DNA of 64,000 nt from Sarcophilus harrisii (GCF_902635505.1 NC_045432.1:72795823-72859822); one strand, 5' to 3'. Positions 10,880 through 23,645 are shown, counted from the stretch's first letter. Translations and numbers: made by a program. Notes: a model not told the origin generated them from the sequence alone.

Positions 10880-12580
10880 GGGTACAAAAACTGACCCCAC
10901 AAGCAAATACCAGGAAGCCTCCTGGGATGGGGGGGGGGGAGAGGTGGGCTGCCTCCTTTCCTTACTTGGGAGAAAGATGAGCCCAATACTCAGGAAACCT
11001 AGGGCAATGTGTTGCTTTCTCCAAGAAGCGCCAAGGGAAGTGGGATAGCTATTAGACACTGGGCTCCCTCAGAGAACAGGGGTCTGAGAACCTTTGACTC
11101 AGTGGCAGGGGAAAGGGAGGCTGGGACTGGAGGCCAGGAGGACGTTTTGTGTTCAGGGCACAGAGCAGCCTCTCGTTGATGGAGCTGCACATGTTGTACG
11201 CCAATGTGGCCTCCCTGATGGTGCAGGCCTTGTTCCACCAGGTTTTGCTTGAGAAAACCAGGATTTTGACTCTTTCCAGGGTTTTTACTTTAGGAACATC
11301 AGAATGTAACATAGACCTGGGTCTTCACCAAAAACGTCACATGACTTTTGAGCCACACGAGAGCCTTGGTCAAGCCGAGACGTCAGGCGTAGGACAGGCT
11401 TTCTTTAACCTGACAAGCACGGTGGGCTCACACCCGAGACCATAGATAGTGGCGACGACTGCCCTTTGTTCTCTGGTAAACCCCATATCCTAGGGAGCTA
11501 TGGGATCCTCCAATCCTATTGAACCTCCTGGATGGTAACTGTCCCTCTCCCTCCCTCTACAATCTGGAGTCAGTGCCAGAGGCAAGCAACTCAATCCTCT
11601 GGTGAGCTCTACTTTCCGGAAAGCGGCCTAATCCTTCAGACTTAGCCTCTTCATTGCCCCCCCAAGAGAAAGAGTCAGTAGGGTCGGCTCTCTGCCCTCC
11701 TTTTTTCCTCAGCCCCGTGCGGCTGCACAGTCCCAGTGCAAGGCCATGTGTCTAATTTGCTTCTTGTTACCGTCATAGCCGTGTCTCTTGCCGTCCCCCA
11801 GCCTTAGCACCCAAGTGTCCGGGACCACCTGGGTACCTCAGGTACACACCTTCCATGGTGCTATCTTGAACATTTTCACCTTGACCCCGGATGTACTTCC
11901 ATTTGACACAGTCTCAGTTGCCCTTTGTCTCTGGGGCTACACAGTTCCTGGATGCACAGGGCTCCCCAGAGGAGCCATGTGCCTGATTGGACTCCCCTCT
12001 GGTGAACTAAGTCTGTACGAGTCCCCCAGGCCTTTCTCTACCCAGACTCTTCCTCTAGCCTTCGTCCAAAGGCCCAGATCCAAGGGTGTGGCTCAGTGGC
12101 AGGAACTTCATGGATCAACTCCGTTGGGATTGGATGGAGGCCCGACGGTCAGTGAGGCAACAGACGAGTACCTTTGGCTAGTTTTCTACCTTGTTAAGGA
12201 ACTATTGTGAATGATGTGGAAGAATCCTTCACAATTCCAGAAAAAGGGCCTCCCCAGGGTGTGGGGTGGGGCTGCACTACTTGTCCCTCCCCCCGGGGTT
12301 TCTCACATCTGCTCGGCTCCTTTCCCCACAGCCGTATCCTAGCTCTCCATCTTCTCCTGCGAGGGGAGGCCCTGTGTTGTTGCCTACGAATCCCCTCCAC
12401 GTCCTTTTGACATGTTAAGCTTTAGAGGGTAAGCTCTGTACCCAGCGATATCGGCCATACTGGGAGTGTCGCTGCAAATGGCTGTAACGGGGAAGACCCA
12501 CAGGCGTGTTCTAAGCTGCAAGAGTCCCTTTGTCCACTGTGTTCCTCCAGCCCTTCCTCTTATCACTTCTGTTCTCGGGA
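10880..12580. other. Intergenic sequence, no gene recognised
   Basis: Frames of 80-140 codons exist on both strands (notably 11149-11445 plus, 11052-11312 minus and 11788-12210 plus). None shows a known domain or an exon-like pattern. No clear repeat family apart from short runs of G or C. Confidence 0.5.
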
Positions 12581-12589
12581 CACTATAAT

Positions 12590-12700
12590 AGCAAGGCTGA
12601 CAGTGGTAAGAGTGTAGACTGGCCCCGGCGAGCCAGAGATTCTGAGTTCTCTAAGTCACATTAAGCCTTGGTGACCACATCTGTCAAATGGGATCTTTAT
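12590..12700 (+). repeat. Old tRNA-type SINE fragment
   Basis: Pattern 'agagtgtagactggccc', 'gattctgagttctctaagtc' and 'catctgtcaaatgggatc', the 3' part of a tRNA-SINE. Confidence 0.45.
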
Positions 12701-12879
12701 GTATACCCCTGAGCCCATAGGAATGCACATCTCCCCATGTCTTCTCATTCCTGCTTAGGATGGCTCTGATTGCCCGGAAGTTGCCAACATATAGTCTAAA
12801 GCTGCCTCTCTGAACCCCCCTCCTGTGCTCCCAGTCCGGCCCTCTGGGGCCCAACATAATTGATGCTGCTTTCCTGTGA

Positions 12880-12880
<1 letters not shown>

Positions 12881-12919
<39 letters not shown>

Positions 12920-12952
12920 CGCACATACACACACACATGCATGCACACACCC
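12881..12952 (+). repeat. (CA)n microsatellite, compound
   Basis: About 17 CA units then an imperfect extension with acatgcgcacat and acacatgcatgcac. Confidence 0.9.
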
Positions 12953-13039
12953 CTCCTTCAGGCTAAGTGTGTCCAGTTGCTTCCATGATAGTGACTATCC
13001 AGACCCTTCCCCATACTAGTTACTCTCTTCTGGACAGGG

Positions 13040-13190
13040 GCCTTCTCTGTTTCTCTGTCTCCCTCTTTCTCTATTTCTGTCTTTCCTCTCTGTGTCTCTT
13101 TCTCTCTGCCTGTGTCTCTCTCTCATTTCTGCATCTGTTTCTGTCTCACTGTGTCTCTTTCTCTGTCTCTGTCTCTGTGTCTCTCATGTA
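13040..13190 (+). repeat. CT-rich simple sequence
   Basis: About 150 nt of TCTC/TCTG-type sequence (tctctgtctccctctttctc and similar). Frames through it are Ser/Leu repeats and are not genes. Confidence 0.85.
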
Positions 13191-13194
13191 TGGG

Positions 13195-14485
13195 GCCTGC
13201 GGAGGGTGGTAGAGGTGGCCAGGACGAAAGAATCATTTGTTCTTTCTGCTTTGGGGAGAGGTGGGTGTTGGTGACTTCCATTTTCTGGATCACTTCCCAG
13301 AACAGGCCTACAGTCCACGGATCAAGCGCTCTCTCATTCTTTGGTGGTGGCCCGGGCTCCTCCTCACTTGGTCCCAGGCCTTCTTCTGGGTTAGAGAGAG
13401 TGGGGCTCAAAGTTGGGCCCCCGGCCCAGGCTGCCTGAGAAAGACAGGGTGGCCAGAGCAGCAGCGGGCACTTGGTGTGCAGCAGAGGGGACCTATTTGG
13501 AGACAATGAATCAGCCTTGGGAGGAGCAGCTGACACAAAGCTAGCGAGTTCTGGGGGTGTCCCAGGAGGCGACAGGAGGGAGGTGCTCATCCCAGCCCCT
13601 GTAATACTCTCCCCCTGCCCTTGATTTCCTTTGCCAGAATATAAGCAACGTTGCAAACACTGTTACCTGGTCCCATTGGGATCATCCCGATAGAAGGGGC
13701 TCTGAGGGTTCCTGTGGCCCAGAAGCTGGGAGCATTGCTCAGGCCCCCAGGGGGGCAGTTCAAAACATGCCCACTCCCTCCCATCAGGGAGCTGCTAGGG
13801 TAGAGCACAGAAGGCCCGAGAAGCTGATGACGAGAACCATGTGGCCACCCTGAGCTGGGGGGGGCGGTGTCTCCTCTGGCCCCCCAGCTTCCCTGCTCTC
13901 TGCAGGACAGTCCTTTAGATCACCCCGTGGGTCCCTGTCTTCTCTGGCTCCAGCCTGAATGTGCCTACCTGGCCAGATGGCTTCCTCCCCCTGAACTGAA
14001 TCACTGGATTTCTGGGGGGGGGTCTCCTCGGTGGCAGCCGGCAAAATCCAGACAGGAACAAGGGCCCCACTAGTAACCTGTTGGTGTGCCAGCTCTTGGT
14101 ATACTGGAGGGCAGCCATTGTGTCTGCCCTGGGCCTTCTCTTCCCTAGGCCTTTGAGCCTATTGTCATATGATGTGGTGGCGGGGTCCTTCACTGGAATA
14201 TAAACCAAGTCCCGATCTCCCTCCTCTAAACTCTCTGTGGGTGATGAATGTCCCTCCTGGACTGGCACCCAGAGCTACACATGCTCTTAGTTGTGGTCTA
14301 AGTAGGGTGGAGGATGGCCCAATGCTGGTCTTCCTCCCGGACCACCTTCCCTTAACTCTAGGGGAGTGTTCGCAAGAGCGACCTTGACCAATCTTGACCC
14401 TACTGGCCCCCCCCCATCTTTGGAGGGACCCTCTGGTCTAGGCCGGCCTCTAGGATGATGCGACTTCTTGGGGACAGGAAGATGG
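13195..14485. other. GC-rich intergenic sequence, nothing recognised
   Basis: Unique-looking DNA with overlapping open frames on both strands but no identifiable exon or repeat family. Confidence 0.45.
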
Positions 14486-14491
14486 GATCCT

Positions 14492-14531
14492 CCCCCCCCC
14501 CCCCCGCCCCCCCCCCCCCCCCCCCCCCCCC
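14492..14531 (+). repeat. Poly(C) tract
   Basis: Forty bases, all C except one G at 14506. On the other strand this is a G run that can form quadruplexes. Its length may be unreliable in an assembly. Confidence 0.9.
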
Positions 14532-15534
14532 GCCGGCCATCTCGTAGCCTTTGATCTGTGATGCTGGGTCTTGTGAGAACCCCGAGTCCCCTCCGGCAAT
14601 AGCCTCTCGGCCATTTGTGCTCCACAAGTCTGGGGTTAAGATGCCGCCACCGAAGCGGGGAAAGTACATGGTTTCACCTTGTCCCCAAGGTGCTTCTCCC
14701 GGCCGGCCCTCCAGCTCAGCCCTTCAGGAAGCAGTGCGCCGGTGCACAGGCAGATGCATTTTTGTCCACCCACTCATTCTCCCTCCATCAGAGGTGGGGC
14801 TGGCAAGGAGGGCACAGAAGGAACCAGGGGGAGGAGAAACCCAGGGACCTGGGCCAGGAGAGCAGAGGGAGAGCACAGAGGTGTTTCGGCCCGGGCGGGA
14901 GTACCAGGAGTGCAAGCCTGCCTAGAGCTCCAGGGCCCACGTCCAAGGTCCAGATTAACTGCTCCCCAAACATGAGGATCAATCCAAAGCCGGAGAGGAG
15001 GAGGAGGGCCGGCAATCCCCCCATCAGCGGCAGGGAGGCCTTGCCTCGCACCAGCATTCGAGTCCACAGACCCCACTCTTCCAGGTCTTCCTTCAAGAAA
15101 AGTAAGTCACCGGGGCCAGGGGAGGGGCCTGTTGCGCAGCCCGGGGACTGCCTGAGCAAAGGCTAAGTTTTCCTCCGGCTTCCTCTGAAGCAAACTTTGT
15201 GACACCCCAGGAATGGGCCTCCAGGTCCCGAGGACACCGGTACAAACTTTGCCAGCCCATGTGGCCCGAGAGAGGCTGCCAAGGTTTCTGAGGGGCTAGA
15301 GCCGGGAGCCGTGGCCTCCCTAGCCCGATCACCTCATTTTACAGAAGAGGAAACAGGTCTTTCATCTCTTAAGTCCAGAGCCAGCACTCTGTCCCTCACC
15401 CCATGTGCTTCCCATCCCAGCTATGACATTTACCACCATAGGGGTCTCAGTTTCCCCACATGTAGACTACATGACCGGCTCTAGATTTCTGAGGGAACCG
15501 GGCCTCAGGCAATAGGGCTCAGACTGTCTCATCA

Positions 15535-15775
15535 TCTGGGTTTCTGCAATGAAAGGCAGTATTGGACCGGATACCAGGACAGGTTCAAATCCTGCCTAGG
15601 ATGTGTGTGCCTTCTGATGGTGTGAGCCTGAGCCAGACACTTTTTTCTCCGACCCTTGGTTTTTCTGACTGAAAGGAATGCATAATCCTTGCATTGCCTG
15701 CTTCCCGTGGCCATCGGAGGGCGTTGTAAGCGTTAAGGGTTTTGTCATTTGGTAGAATTCTCTGTGCTAGAACTC
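15535..15775 (+). repeat. tRNA-type SINE with MIR-like tail
   Basis: Pattern 'gataccaggacaggttcaaa' (B box), 'gagcctgagccagacact', 'ggtttttctgactgaaagga' and 'gttgtaagcgttaaggg'. Confidence 0.5.
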
Positions 15776-15779
15776 ACTG

Positions 15780-16825
15780 ACCCTTCTCAGAAATAGGTCT
15801 GTAAATAACAAAAGGAGAAGCCGAGTTCGGTCAGATTGCCAAAAATAAGGCCGTGGCTTGGTTCCCTGGCCGAGTTCGTGCCACCACGCCCTTTCCCAAT
15901 GTCTCCTCAGACTGTTGGGTCCCTGGGGAAAAGCCCCTTGGGTCCAACCAGTGGGAGCTCTTGTGGCCTTGGGGTGTGGGCACTCTGCTCTCCTCCCACC
16001 AAGGCTCCCTTCTTTCCCTTGGCTTAGGAGTCAGCAGGTGGTACAGGCTGGAAGGGGAGGATGATGGGAGAGAGGGAGAAGGAAGAAGGAGGATGCTCGG
16101 GGAGGGGAGGAGCTAGGCTTATTTTTGTGGGAAGTACATCAGAAGTCTGTCCAGTCCAGGAGCCCTGGGTGCTCGTCCTCCATTCTCCCAAGCCCAGGGG
16201 AGCCTGGGGCCCACGTGCATTAAAGGCTCAGTGGGTGCCCATCAGCTCCATTTCCTCCAACTTTTCCTCGAGACCTCAGCGCTAGTGAGTCGCCCGTCTG
16301 TTTTCTCCCACCCTGCCTTCCTGCCAGGCCTTTGGGAGGACCACTCCTTCCTCCTCAGGAAGGGCTGGGGAGGGACTCGGGCAACAGCTGCCCAGTTGGG
16401 AAAAGGGAAGGTGAGGCTGGCGCTGGGTTTGGATGCAGGTCAAAGCCATTTCCTAGTCATCAGAGACAATTTAAGGGTAAAGGAGTTGGAGTGGCCCAAA
16501 GGGGCTCTTTCTTGCTTCCACCTCATAAGCAGAGCCTGGTCTAGTTGAGCTTGCCTCTTCCCTCCCCCCCAGCCTGATTGGGCTGCTTGGTCCCTCCATA
16601 AACCTCTAGGAAATTAGCCTCAGTGTATCTCCTGTCAGTCACATGCAAAGCTTGAATGTTCACTGGATGGGAATGATGTGGAAGCCGGGACTGTCCTCCC
16701 GGCCCTGAGGTCATGGGGTTCAACAGCAGAACCAGCTTCAGACCACCATTCTCTGCCTTTCAAGCATGGCAGCCTCCAGAGGCCTTCCAGGAGGCTGCTC
16801 ACATGCCATTAAGCACTTTCTTATT
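15780..16825. other. GC-rich intergenic sequence, nothing recognised
   Basis: No exon, no repeat family and no unusual structure seen. Confidence 0.4.
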
Positions 16826-16829
16826 ATTG

Positions 16830-16935
16830 TTTTTAATTAAATGCTTATAGGACACTGGGCACTGTGGGGGGCACCGAGGAGGCATAGAAAACAAGCAGGA
16901 CAACCCCTGCCTTCGAGGACTTGAAGGGGTGTGGG
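16830..16935 (+). repeat. L2-like repeat fragment
   Basis: Words 'aggacactgggcactgtgg' and 'cccctgccttcgaggacttg' match the L2 'pool' of tail sequences in sense orientation. Confidence 0.5.
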
Positions 16936-16939
16936 AAAG

Positions 16940-19900
16940 GGAATAGGAAAAAAGGTAGCCAGAGGGGACGTCTCAGAGAGAGCCCAAGGTGTTGAGGTGC
17001 CCTGTTTCCGGCTCTGTCGGGCTCACCGGGGGTGGGGCAGAGGGATGGCGGTGGTGGTGGACAAAGCCAGAACATAGGAGGTGGCGGATGGGACACGCAC
17101 GGTACTCGGGAGGGAGGCTCGGCTCTTCTGAAGGAACATGAGATAATCTCCCTGCTCTCCACCTGGCCAAAGGCCCAACTCAGTGCCCCCCACACAGTAG
17201 GGTTGGAGAAGTGGATACCCAGTGGAGGATGAGGCCGTGGAGAACCTGGGGAGCGAGATGGAACCATGGGGATCGCTCCCCTCAAGGGTTTATGGGAAGG
17301 ACCAGCACCTCTGATGGGAGGGCCGCTCGTCCGCCTCGGGGGCACCCGTCACCCGACTCTCAGCTGTGTCTCCAAGATGCCGTAGGATGCACAGCGGTCA
17401 CCCTTTGAGGAGACAGACCAAACCGGGTTGAAATGAAGGCTCCCCCAGGTCCACGGGTGGCCACAGAGGTGGGTGAAGCAGGGGTGGGGGGGCCTTTAGA
17501 ACTCGGTCCACACATGCAAGCTGCTCAAAGCATCCGGATGTCCGGGCTGCTGCCAGTCTTACTGGAGTGGACTTTGCTGGTTGTGGAAGGGAGAGTGGGG
17601 CTGAGGGCTTGGTGCTCCTCGGCCTTCTTTAAATCCAATTCATGGGCAAGTCAGCACCCATGATGCCATTGGGTCTTTTGGAAAAGGAAGCACTCCACTA
17701 CCACCACCACAAATCTACGGGGGAAAGGGGGTTGCCACTTATCCTCCCTGAAAGGAATAGAGTCACTTCAGGAGGAAGTAAGCCTTAACAACTGGTTTGG
17801 ACTGGGGCAGGGGGAGGTAGGGATGGGGAATAGCTTTGGGAGGAAGTACTTCCTGAAATGTGCCTTGAAGGAAGCTGTGAGGGGGAGGTGAAGAGGAAGT
17901 ACATGAAGGTTGCTCGGTGCCCTTGACATTTCCATTAGGAAACAGTCAACCTTTTGGTCAGATTAGAACAAACCGTGTGAATTCAGCTTGACAAACATTT
18001 ATTGGTGTGAAGGCAAGTCTCGGAAAATCCGATCGGGAAGTCAGCGGGGGAAGGTGTTGTGTTCTCACCTGCAGAGGGCCCAGGTGATCCTTGGGATACT
18101 TGGGAACCACCAAAGAGTGAGTGAAGAGTGGCACGGTCATTCCTCTGCTGTAGGAAAAGCATTTGGGTGGGTGTGTGGCAGTTGGGTTGGAAACAAGGGC
18201 CACTTGAGGCAGGGAGGCCTAATGAGGAAGCCATTGCAGTAATCCAGGTGAGAGACAACAAAGGCCTGAATCAGGATAGGATCGTGTGGGCCCAGAGGAG
18301 AGGGTTGTCAAAGATGTGTCGCTCAAGTAAAATCAGTACCAGTTGGCAAGGCCAGCTATAGCGAACAAGGAAAGGCCGTCCTGTAAGTGGGGACACCGAG
18401 ATCCACACTTGACCTTGAAGTCATCACTTCCACCCAGAGAAGGGTCTTGAGAGTTGAGGAGGTGAGGGGCCAAGAGAGGGATGATCTGGGCCCACTCAGT
18501 GGGCTTTACCATCTAGGAGCTGGTGGCTCTATCTCGGGGGCAGGCCCAAGGGCCAAGGGCTGGGCTTACTATCTATTCCCCCATTCCCTGCCTTCTCTTC
18601 ATTAACTCACCAGAGATGGGGTCCCCTAAAGGGGGAACAGCCTCTGACCTAGTTCTCAAAATCAAAATCTAGCAAAGAACTGAGAACATCCCATTGTACA
18701 CTGTGGTCAGGCTGTCACAGCCACTAGAGACCCATCAGTGCACTTTGGGGGCCCCAGTTTCTGTGAGTTTTACGCCCCTCCCCAAGCCTGTGCGATACAG
18801 GGGTAAGCTGAGGCCCTGCTTCAATTATCAAACATTAGATCTAGAATAGCCCCAACGTCAGGGTCTTAAAGGCCAGCCCGGAAAATGTTCCCTCCTTTCA
18901 AACATCTTTAGCTAAGATTCTCCTCCCATTGTAGTCTAGAGCAACGTTCCTTAACCCAGAGTCCACAAACTCCCTGCCCCCATGGAATCATGGGTAGGTT
19001 GGGGTAGGGGATGAGGGATAGTGGATGGGGATGGACCTGGATAGGAATACAACTGCTTTTTATTTTATTTTTTTACTAGACTTTAATTGAAATTTCATAG
19101 TTTGGTCACTTGTTTAAAAGCGTGGAGTCTGAGCGAGGCTCCGTCCCCAAACCACCTGTCCGCGGGGCCGTGTTCTCTGGGGTTTCCCACCCCAAAGGTC
19201 CAGGATTTCTTGCCAGAGCATTGGGTAGGAAGGTTAGCTGTAGGCTCTCCGGCCTTTAAGGCCCTCTCCTACAGCAGGGAAGGATATGCGTGGCAGGCCT
19301 GCTTAACAAGGGCCAGGGATTGCCACCCCTGGGATGGACGCCCCTGGTGGGCAGAGGTCACAAACCTTGGGGGCGAGGGTCAGGTGAGCAGTCAGGCGGC
19401 TTGGCTGCCTCCACCCCGGCCCAAGTGGCCGTCTGCTGGTAGCCTAGATGGCTTGTGTGGGGGCACACGGATGACTCCTGCCGCCCACCGACCGTTTGCC
19501 AGTTCGTATGTGAGCTTTGAGGTTGACATTCATTCTTGACCTCTTAGTACCCGTCACAGCCCTGCTCACCCACCGCCACTGGAAATGCATGTTTACGGGA
19601 GAGGGTTAGGGAATGGTTTGTGATCTGGGGCCCTGTGCAGCTCTGACCCCCGTGACCTGTGTTCTAAGGTACAATGCTAGGAAAATCCTCTTCTCCCTCC
19701 CCATTGGTGCCGTCTGCAAGCGGATCGGGTTGCCTTGAGATCCGGTAGCTGGTGGTCTTTGTCCTTTGTTCTACAAGGGGACCCATGACATCACGAGGGA
19801 ACTGGGTTCAAGTGTGGGCACGTGGCGGAACGGTCACCAGCCTCCCTCTTCTGGGGTCACTGTTGAAAGCCCACATTGGCTATGGCTGGGATACGATGTG

Positions 19901-20425
19901 GCCGTTGGCCTTGGCCTTCCTAAATGCAGGTCTTCCCCGGACCTCAGTTTACCTGAGGCCACATCCTTTCAATGACCAAGGGCTAGGGGAGGATTGAGCC
20001 AAAATCTGGTCTGATTTGCCAAAGCGCCCATATGGGTCTGGGAGGGGAAGACCTAGTGCCAGCTTCTAGCCAGAAGAGAAAACAATGGCTGCTTATAGTC
20101 CCTGGCAACTGGCAGGACAAGACTGGTGGCTTGTTGTTGGCCATTCTCTGACTCCAGGCCCTTCTGTGCAGCCCACGGAGGTGGCCCAGAGCAGATGTTG
20201 TGGCCGTTAGAACGGCTTCTGTCTTTGACTTGGCACGTGACTGTGGGCACGTGGTCTAGACCTCTCTGGGGACCAGTTGGGTTGAGTCGGCCGCCTTTAG
20301 CCTTTGAGATTCAGAGATCCCTGTTGCATCGTGTCCCGTCTCTGCCGCTGGCTGGGGGAGCAGTGGTGGGCCCATTCCCTCAAGTCTCATGGGGGCTTTG
20401 AGGGATCTGCTTGGTCTCCCCTTCC
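16940..20425. other. GC-rich intergenic sequence, nothing recognised
   Basis: About 3.5 kb with no supported gene. Only scattered old SINE-like words are seen. Several 70-160 codon frames exist on both strands; none has family features. Confidence 0.45.
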
Positions 20426-20426
20426 C

Positions 20427-21713
20427 TGATTGCTCCCCTTCTCTCCTCGGTCTCCCCTTCTCTCCTCGGTCTCTGCTTCTCTGATCAGTCTCCCCTTCTT
20501 TCCTTGGTCTTCCCTTCTCTGCTTCATGTCCCCTTCTCTCCTTGGTCTCCCTTTCTCTGATCAATGTCCCCTTCCCTGATCCGTCTCCCCTTTTCTCCTC
20601 GGTCTCCGCTTCTCTGCTCCATCTCCCCTTCTCTCCTCGGTCTCTGCTTCTCTGATCGGTCTCCCCTTCTTTCCTTGGTCTTCCCTTCTCTGCTCCGTCT
20701 CCCCTTCTCTTCTCGGTCTCCCCTTCTCTCTTTGGTCTCTGCTTCTCTCCTTGGTCTCCCCTTCTCTTCTTGGTCTCCCCTTTCTCTGATCATTCTCCCC
20801 TTCTCTCCTCAGTCTCCCCTTTCTCTTCTCAGTCTCCCCTTCCCTGATTGGTCTCTGCTTCTCTGCTTGGTGTCTCCTTCTCTACTCAGTCTCCCCTTCT
20901 CTCCTCTGTCTCCCTTTCCCTGATCAATGTCCCCTTCCCTGATCAGTCTCCCCTTCTTTCCTTGGTCTCCCCTTCTGCTCCATCTCCCCTTCTCTCTTTG
21001 GTCTCCCCTTTCTCTCCTCGGTCCCCCCTTTCTCTTCTCAGTCTCCCTTTCCCTGATTGGTCTCCGCTTCTCTGCTCGGTGTCTCCTTCTCTCCTCGGTC
21101 TCCCCTTCTCTCCTTGGTCTCCCCTTCCCTGATCAGTCTCTGCTTCTCTGCTTGGTTTCTCCTTCTCTCCTCGATCTCCCTTTCTCTGATCAATGTCCCT
21201 TTCCCTGATCAGCCTCCCTTTCTCTCCTCGGTCTCCTCTTCCCTGATTGGTCTCTGCTTCTCTCCTCGGTCTCCCCTTCTCTCCTCGGTCTCCCTTTCTC
21301 TGATCAATGTCCCCTTCCCTGATCGGTCTCCCCTTCTCTCCTTGGTCTCCCCTTTCTCTGATCATTCTCCCCTTCTCTCCTCGGTCTCCCTTTCTCTTCT
21401 CGGTCTCCCCTTCTTTCCTCAGTCTCCCCTTTTTCTCCTCGGTCTCCCCTTCCCTGATCAGTCTCCCCTTCTCTCCTCGGTCTCCCTTTCTCTCCTTGGT
21501 CTCCCCTTTTCTCCTTGGTCTCCACTTCTTTCCTTGGTCTCCCTTTCTCTCCTCAGTCTCCCCTTTCTCTGATCCCCTTCTCTGCTCAGTCTCTCCTTCT
21601 CTCCTCGGTCTCCCCTTCTCTCCTCTGTCTCCCTTTTTCTCCTTGGTCTTCTCTGATACGTCTCCCCTTCTCTTCTCGGTCTCCCCTTCTCTGATCAGTT
21701 TCCCCTTCCCTTC
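20427..21713 (+). repeat. Pyrimidine-rich minisatellite, about 1.29 kb, 19-nt unit
   Basis: Some 65-70 copies of a unit near TCTCCCCTTCTCTCCTCGG, mixed with a second type in which the end reads ctgatcagt or ctgatcaatgt. The module ctctgatcaatgtccccttc followed by cctgatc recurs at about 20553, 20918, 21188 and 21299, which suggests higher-order duplication. The plus strand is nearly all C and T outside the unit end. Because 19 is not a multiple of 3 and the motif has no stops, all six frames stay open for long distances, including 280 codons on the minus strand; these frames are artefacts. Confidence 0.93.
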
Positions 21714-22089
21714 TCCTAAAGCTTCATGTGACTTTGGGCTATCCTTCAGCTCCATCCCCAGCATCAGTGCCCTTGACTTTCTCACCTCACCCTGCTCCCA
21801 GAGCCTGTGTTTCCATCCTCACAGACATCCTGCCCCCTCCTCATCCCCCAGAAACCTTTGCTCTGGTATCAGGCAGAGCCAATCCGGCCCATGCCAGGAG
21901 GGCCAGGAGGCATAGGGCGTAGGATCCCGGGACAGGATGTGCCCATACAGTACATTGCTGGATGACCAGGCCTCTGCCTCTAGGTTTAGAACAGTCATAG
22001 AAAGAACTCTCTTCCCATAATTCTCAGTCCAAGAACTATTTCCTAGGTTTTTCCCCAAACAGTGATGACAGACTTACATTTCCTCCCGG

Positions 22090-22265
22090 CTAAGATCAGG
22101 GTTCCCTCCAGACTCCAGAACCTGGGGAGCCAGGTTCTGGACTTGCCTCTGCTACTTACAATTTGTGTGAGCTTGTCACTTAAACTTTATGAGCCTCAGT
22201 TTCCTTCTGTGCCAAAAGAGGAGATTAGACTTGATGCTCCCTAGGGGCCCTTTCAGCTCTGTGTC
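22090..22265 (+). repeat. tRNA-type SINE
   Basis: Pattern 'gtgtgagcttgtcacttaaa', 'tatgagcctcagtttccttc' and 'ggggccctttcagctctgtg'. Confidence 0.55.
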
Positions 22266-22269
22266 TGCA

Positions 22270-23390
22270 GCCCGGGGTCCCCCATTAGGCTTCTGGGCCT
22301 TCACAGTGGTAGAGCGCCTCTCCTGGACCCTTGTGGCAACAGCCACTGGGCCGAGCACCGTGGGCCAGGAGGGCCTGCCTCCCGTGACCCCGTGGGGAGA
22401 TCGTGCCCGCTGGGAGCCCCGAGTAAGGGCGGAGGCTTCCCACGGGGTAGCAGTGGAAAGAGAGCTCCTCAGAACAGAGGCGTGCACCCCAACAGCAGCT
22501 GCTCTTCTGGGCGCCCAGATCCTATCAGTTGGCCCCAGCTTTGCATGAAGCAAAGTGTTTACCACTTGTGACACAAGCCTCCATTGTTCCGGAGGCACCC
22601 ACTGCTCCAGGCGTCGAGCAGCTGCCGAGAAGGCTGGCACTGCCCTCTGGAGGGATACCTGGGCAGTGCCGGGTTGCCCAGCTGGGCTCTGGAGAGCCTC
22701 ACCAGAGGGATCTCAGGTGGTCGGGGCAGAGAGAAGCCCCGTGTGGAAGCCGGGAAGAGCCCCCCTTGCCAGCTCCCACGCTCGCATTCCACTGGCTTGG
22801 CGTTTCTGCGGCTGTGCCGTCACGGGGCCCGGGGGAGGCCCCTTCTGTCCCAAATCCAGAGCACACACAGGGGGCCACCCTCTGGCATCCACGGGGCCTT
22901 CAGAGGCCAGAGATGCCGAGGGGGAGCGGGGCGGGAGGGCCGATGGCTGGGGGGGGGGGCGGGGAAACGTGGCTGGGGAGTCGGGTGCGGCGCTTCCTGA
23001 CGTCCGCCTCGTCTTCTCCCAAGCGGCCTCGTCCCAGCCCCCTCTGCTGCTCTCTGCACTCTTTATGAACTTTCAGAGTGAGAGAGACCAAGGGATGATC
23101 CTTTGTGTCTGGACACAGCTTTGGGGAACCCTGTCCCTTTCTAGCCGCCATCCCCCCATCCGAATCCACCAGAGCAACTTGGCACAGGTTACCTAACATC
23201 TACCCGGGGTGCCCCAGCTAGGTAGGGCGGGATTTGAATGGATGCCTCTCCGGAACCGTCTCTACACTCCTGTGCAGCTTACATCCTCTCCCCTCCCCGG
23301 GAGAAAATGGGAGCCCCTCGGGCCCCCGGGAGAGAATGGAAGCTCCTTGGGACCCCAGGACTCTCCCCGAGCAGTAGAATCTGGTTGGTG
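22270..23390. other. GC-rich intergenic sequence, nothing recognised
   Basis: High GC with overlapping open frames up to about 213 codons on the plus strand. No protein family is recognised in any frame. Confidence 0.45.
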
Positions 23391-23499
23391 GCTAGAGGCC
23401 TGGGCCGAGGCTCATGAGCCCCAGTGCCTTTTGGGGATGACTCGGGACTCCTGGCTCTGCCTGTGTGCGAGATGCCGGGAGCAGAACCAGAACACCGAG

Positions 23500-23645
23500 C
23501 TCGAAACCCAAAGATGTGCCTTTTCCAAAGCAGGCAAGCTTGGGTGAGTGATTCCCCCCCCCGGCCTCAATTTCTCCCTCTGTAAAATGAGAGGGGTGGA
23601 TCAGCTGCAGTCCAAGGTCCCTTCCAGCTCGGTCTGTTTCAAGGC
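23500..23645 (+). repeat. SINE tail fragment
   Basis: Words 'cctcaatttctccctctgta', 'aaatgagaggggtggatcag' and 'ggtcccttccagctcgg' form the 3' half of a tRNA-type SINE. Confidence 0.5.

Noticed and set aside
11052-11445. Overlapping frames open on both strands with a fairly protein-like composition
   Set aside because: I could not match either strand to a known protein, and no exon boundaries fit. Left as non-coding.
11788-12210. 140-codon plus-strand frame with balanced composition
   Set aside because: No domain recognised and no supporting gene structure.
20943-21785. 280-codon minus-strand frame rich in Glu, Lys, Gly and Arg, and several similar plus-strand Ser/Leu/Pro frames
   Set aside because: They are translations of the 19-nt pyrimidine minisatellite, which has no stops in any frame; all frames are open at once.
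22555-23196. 213-codon plus-strand frame and overlapping neighbours
   Set aside because: Same GC-driven openness in several frames; no family resemblance.
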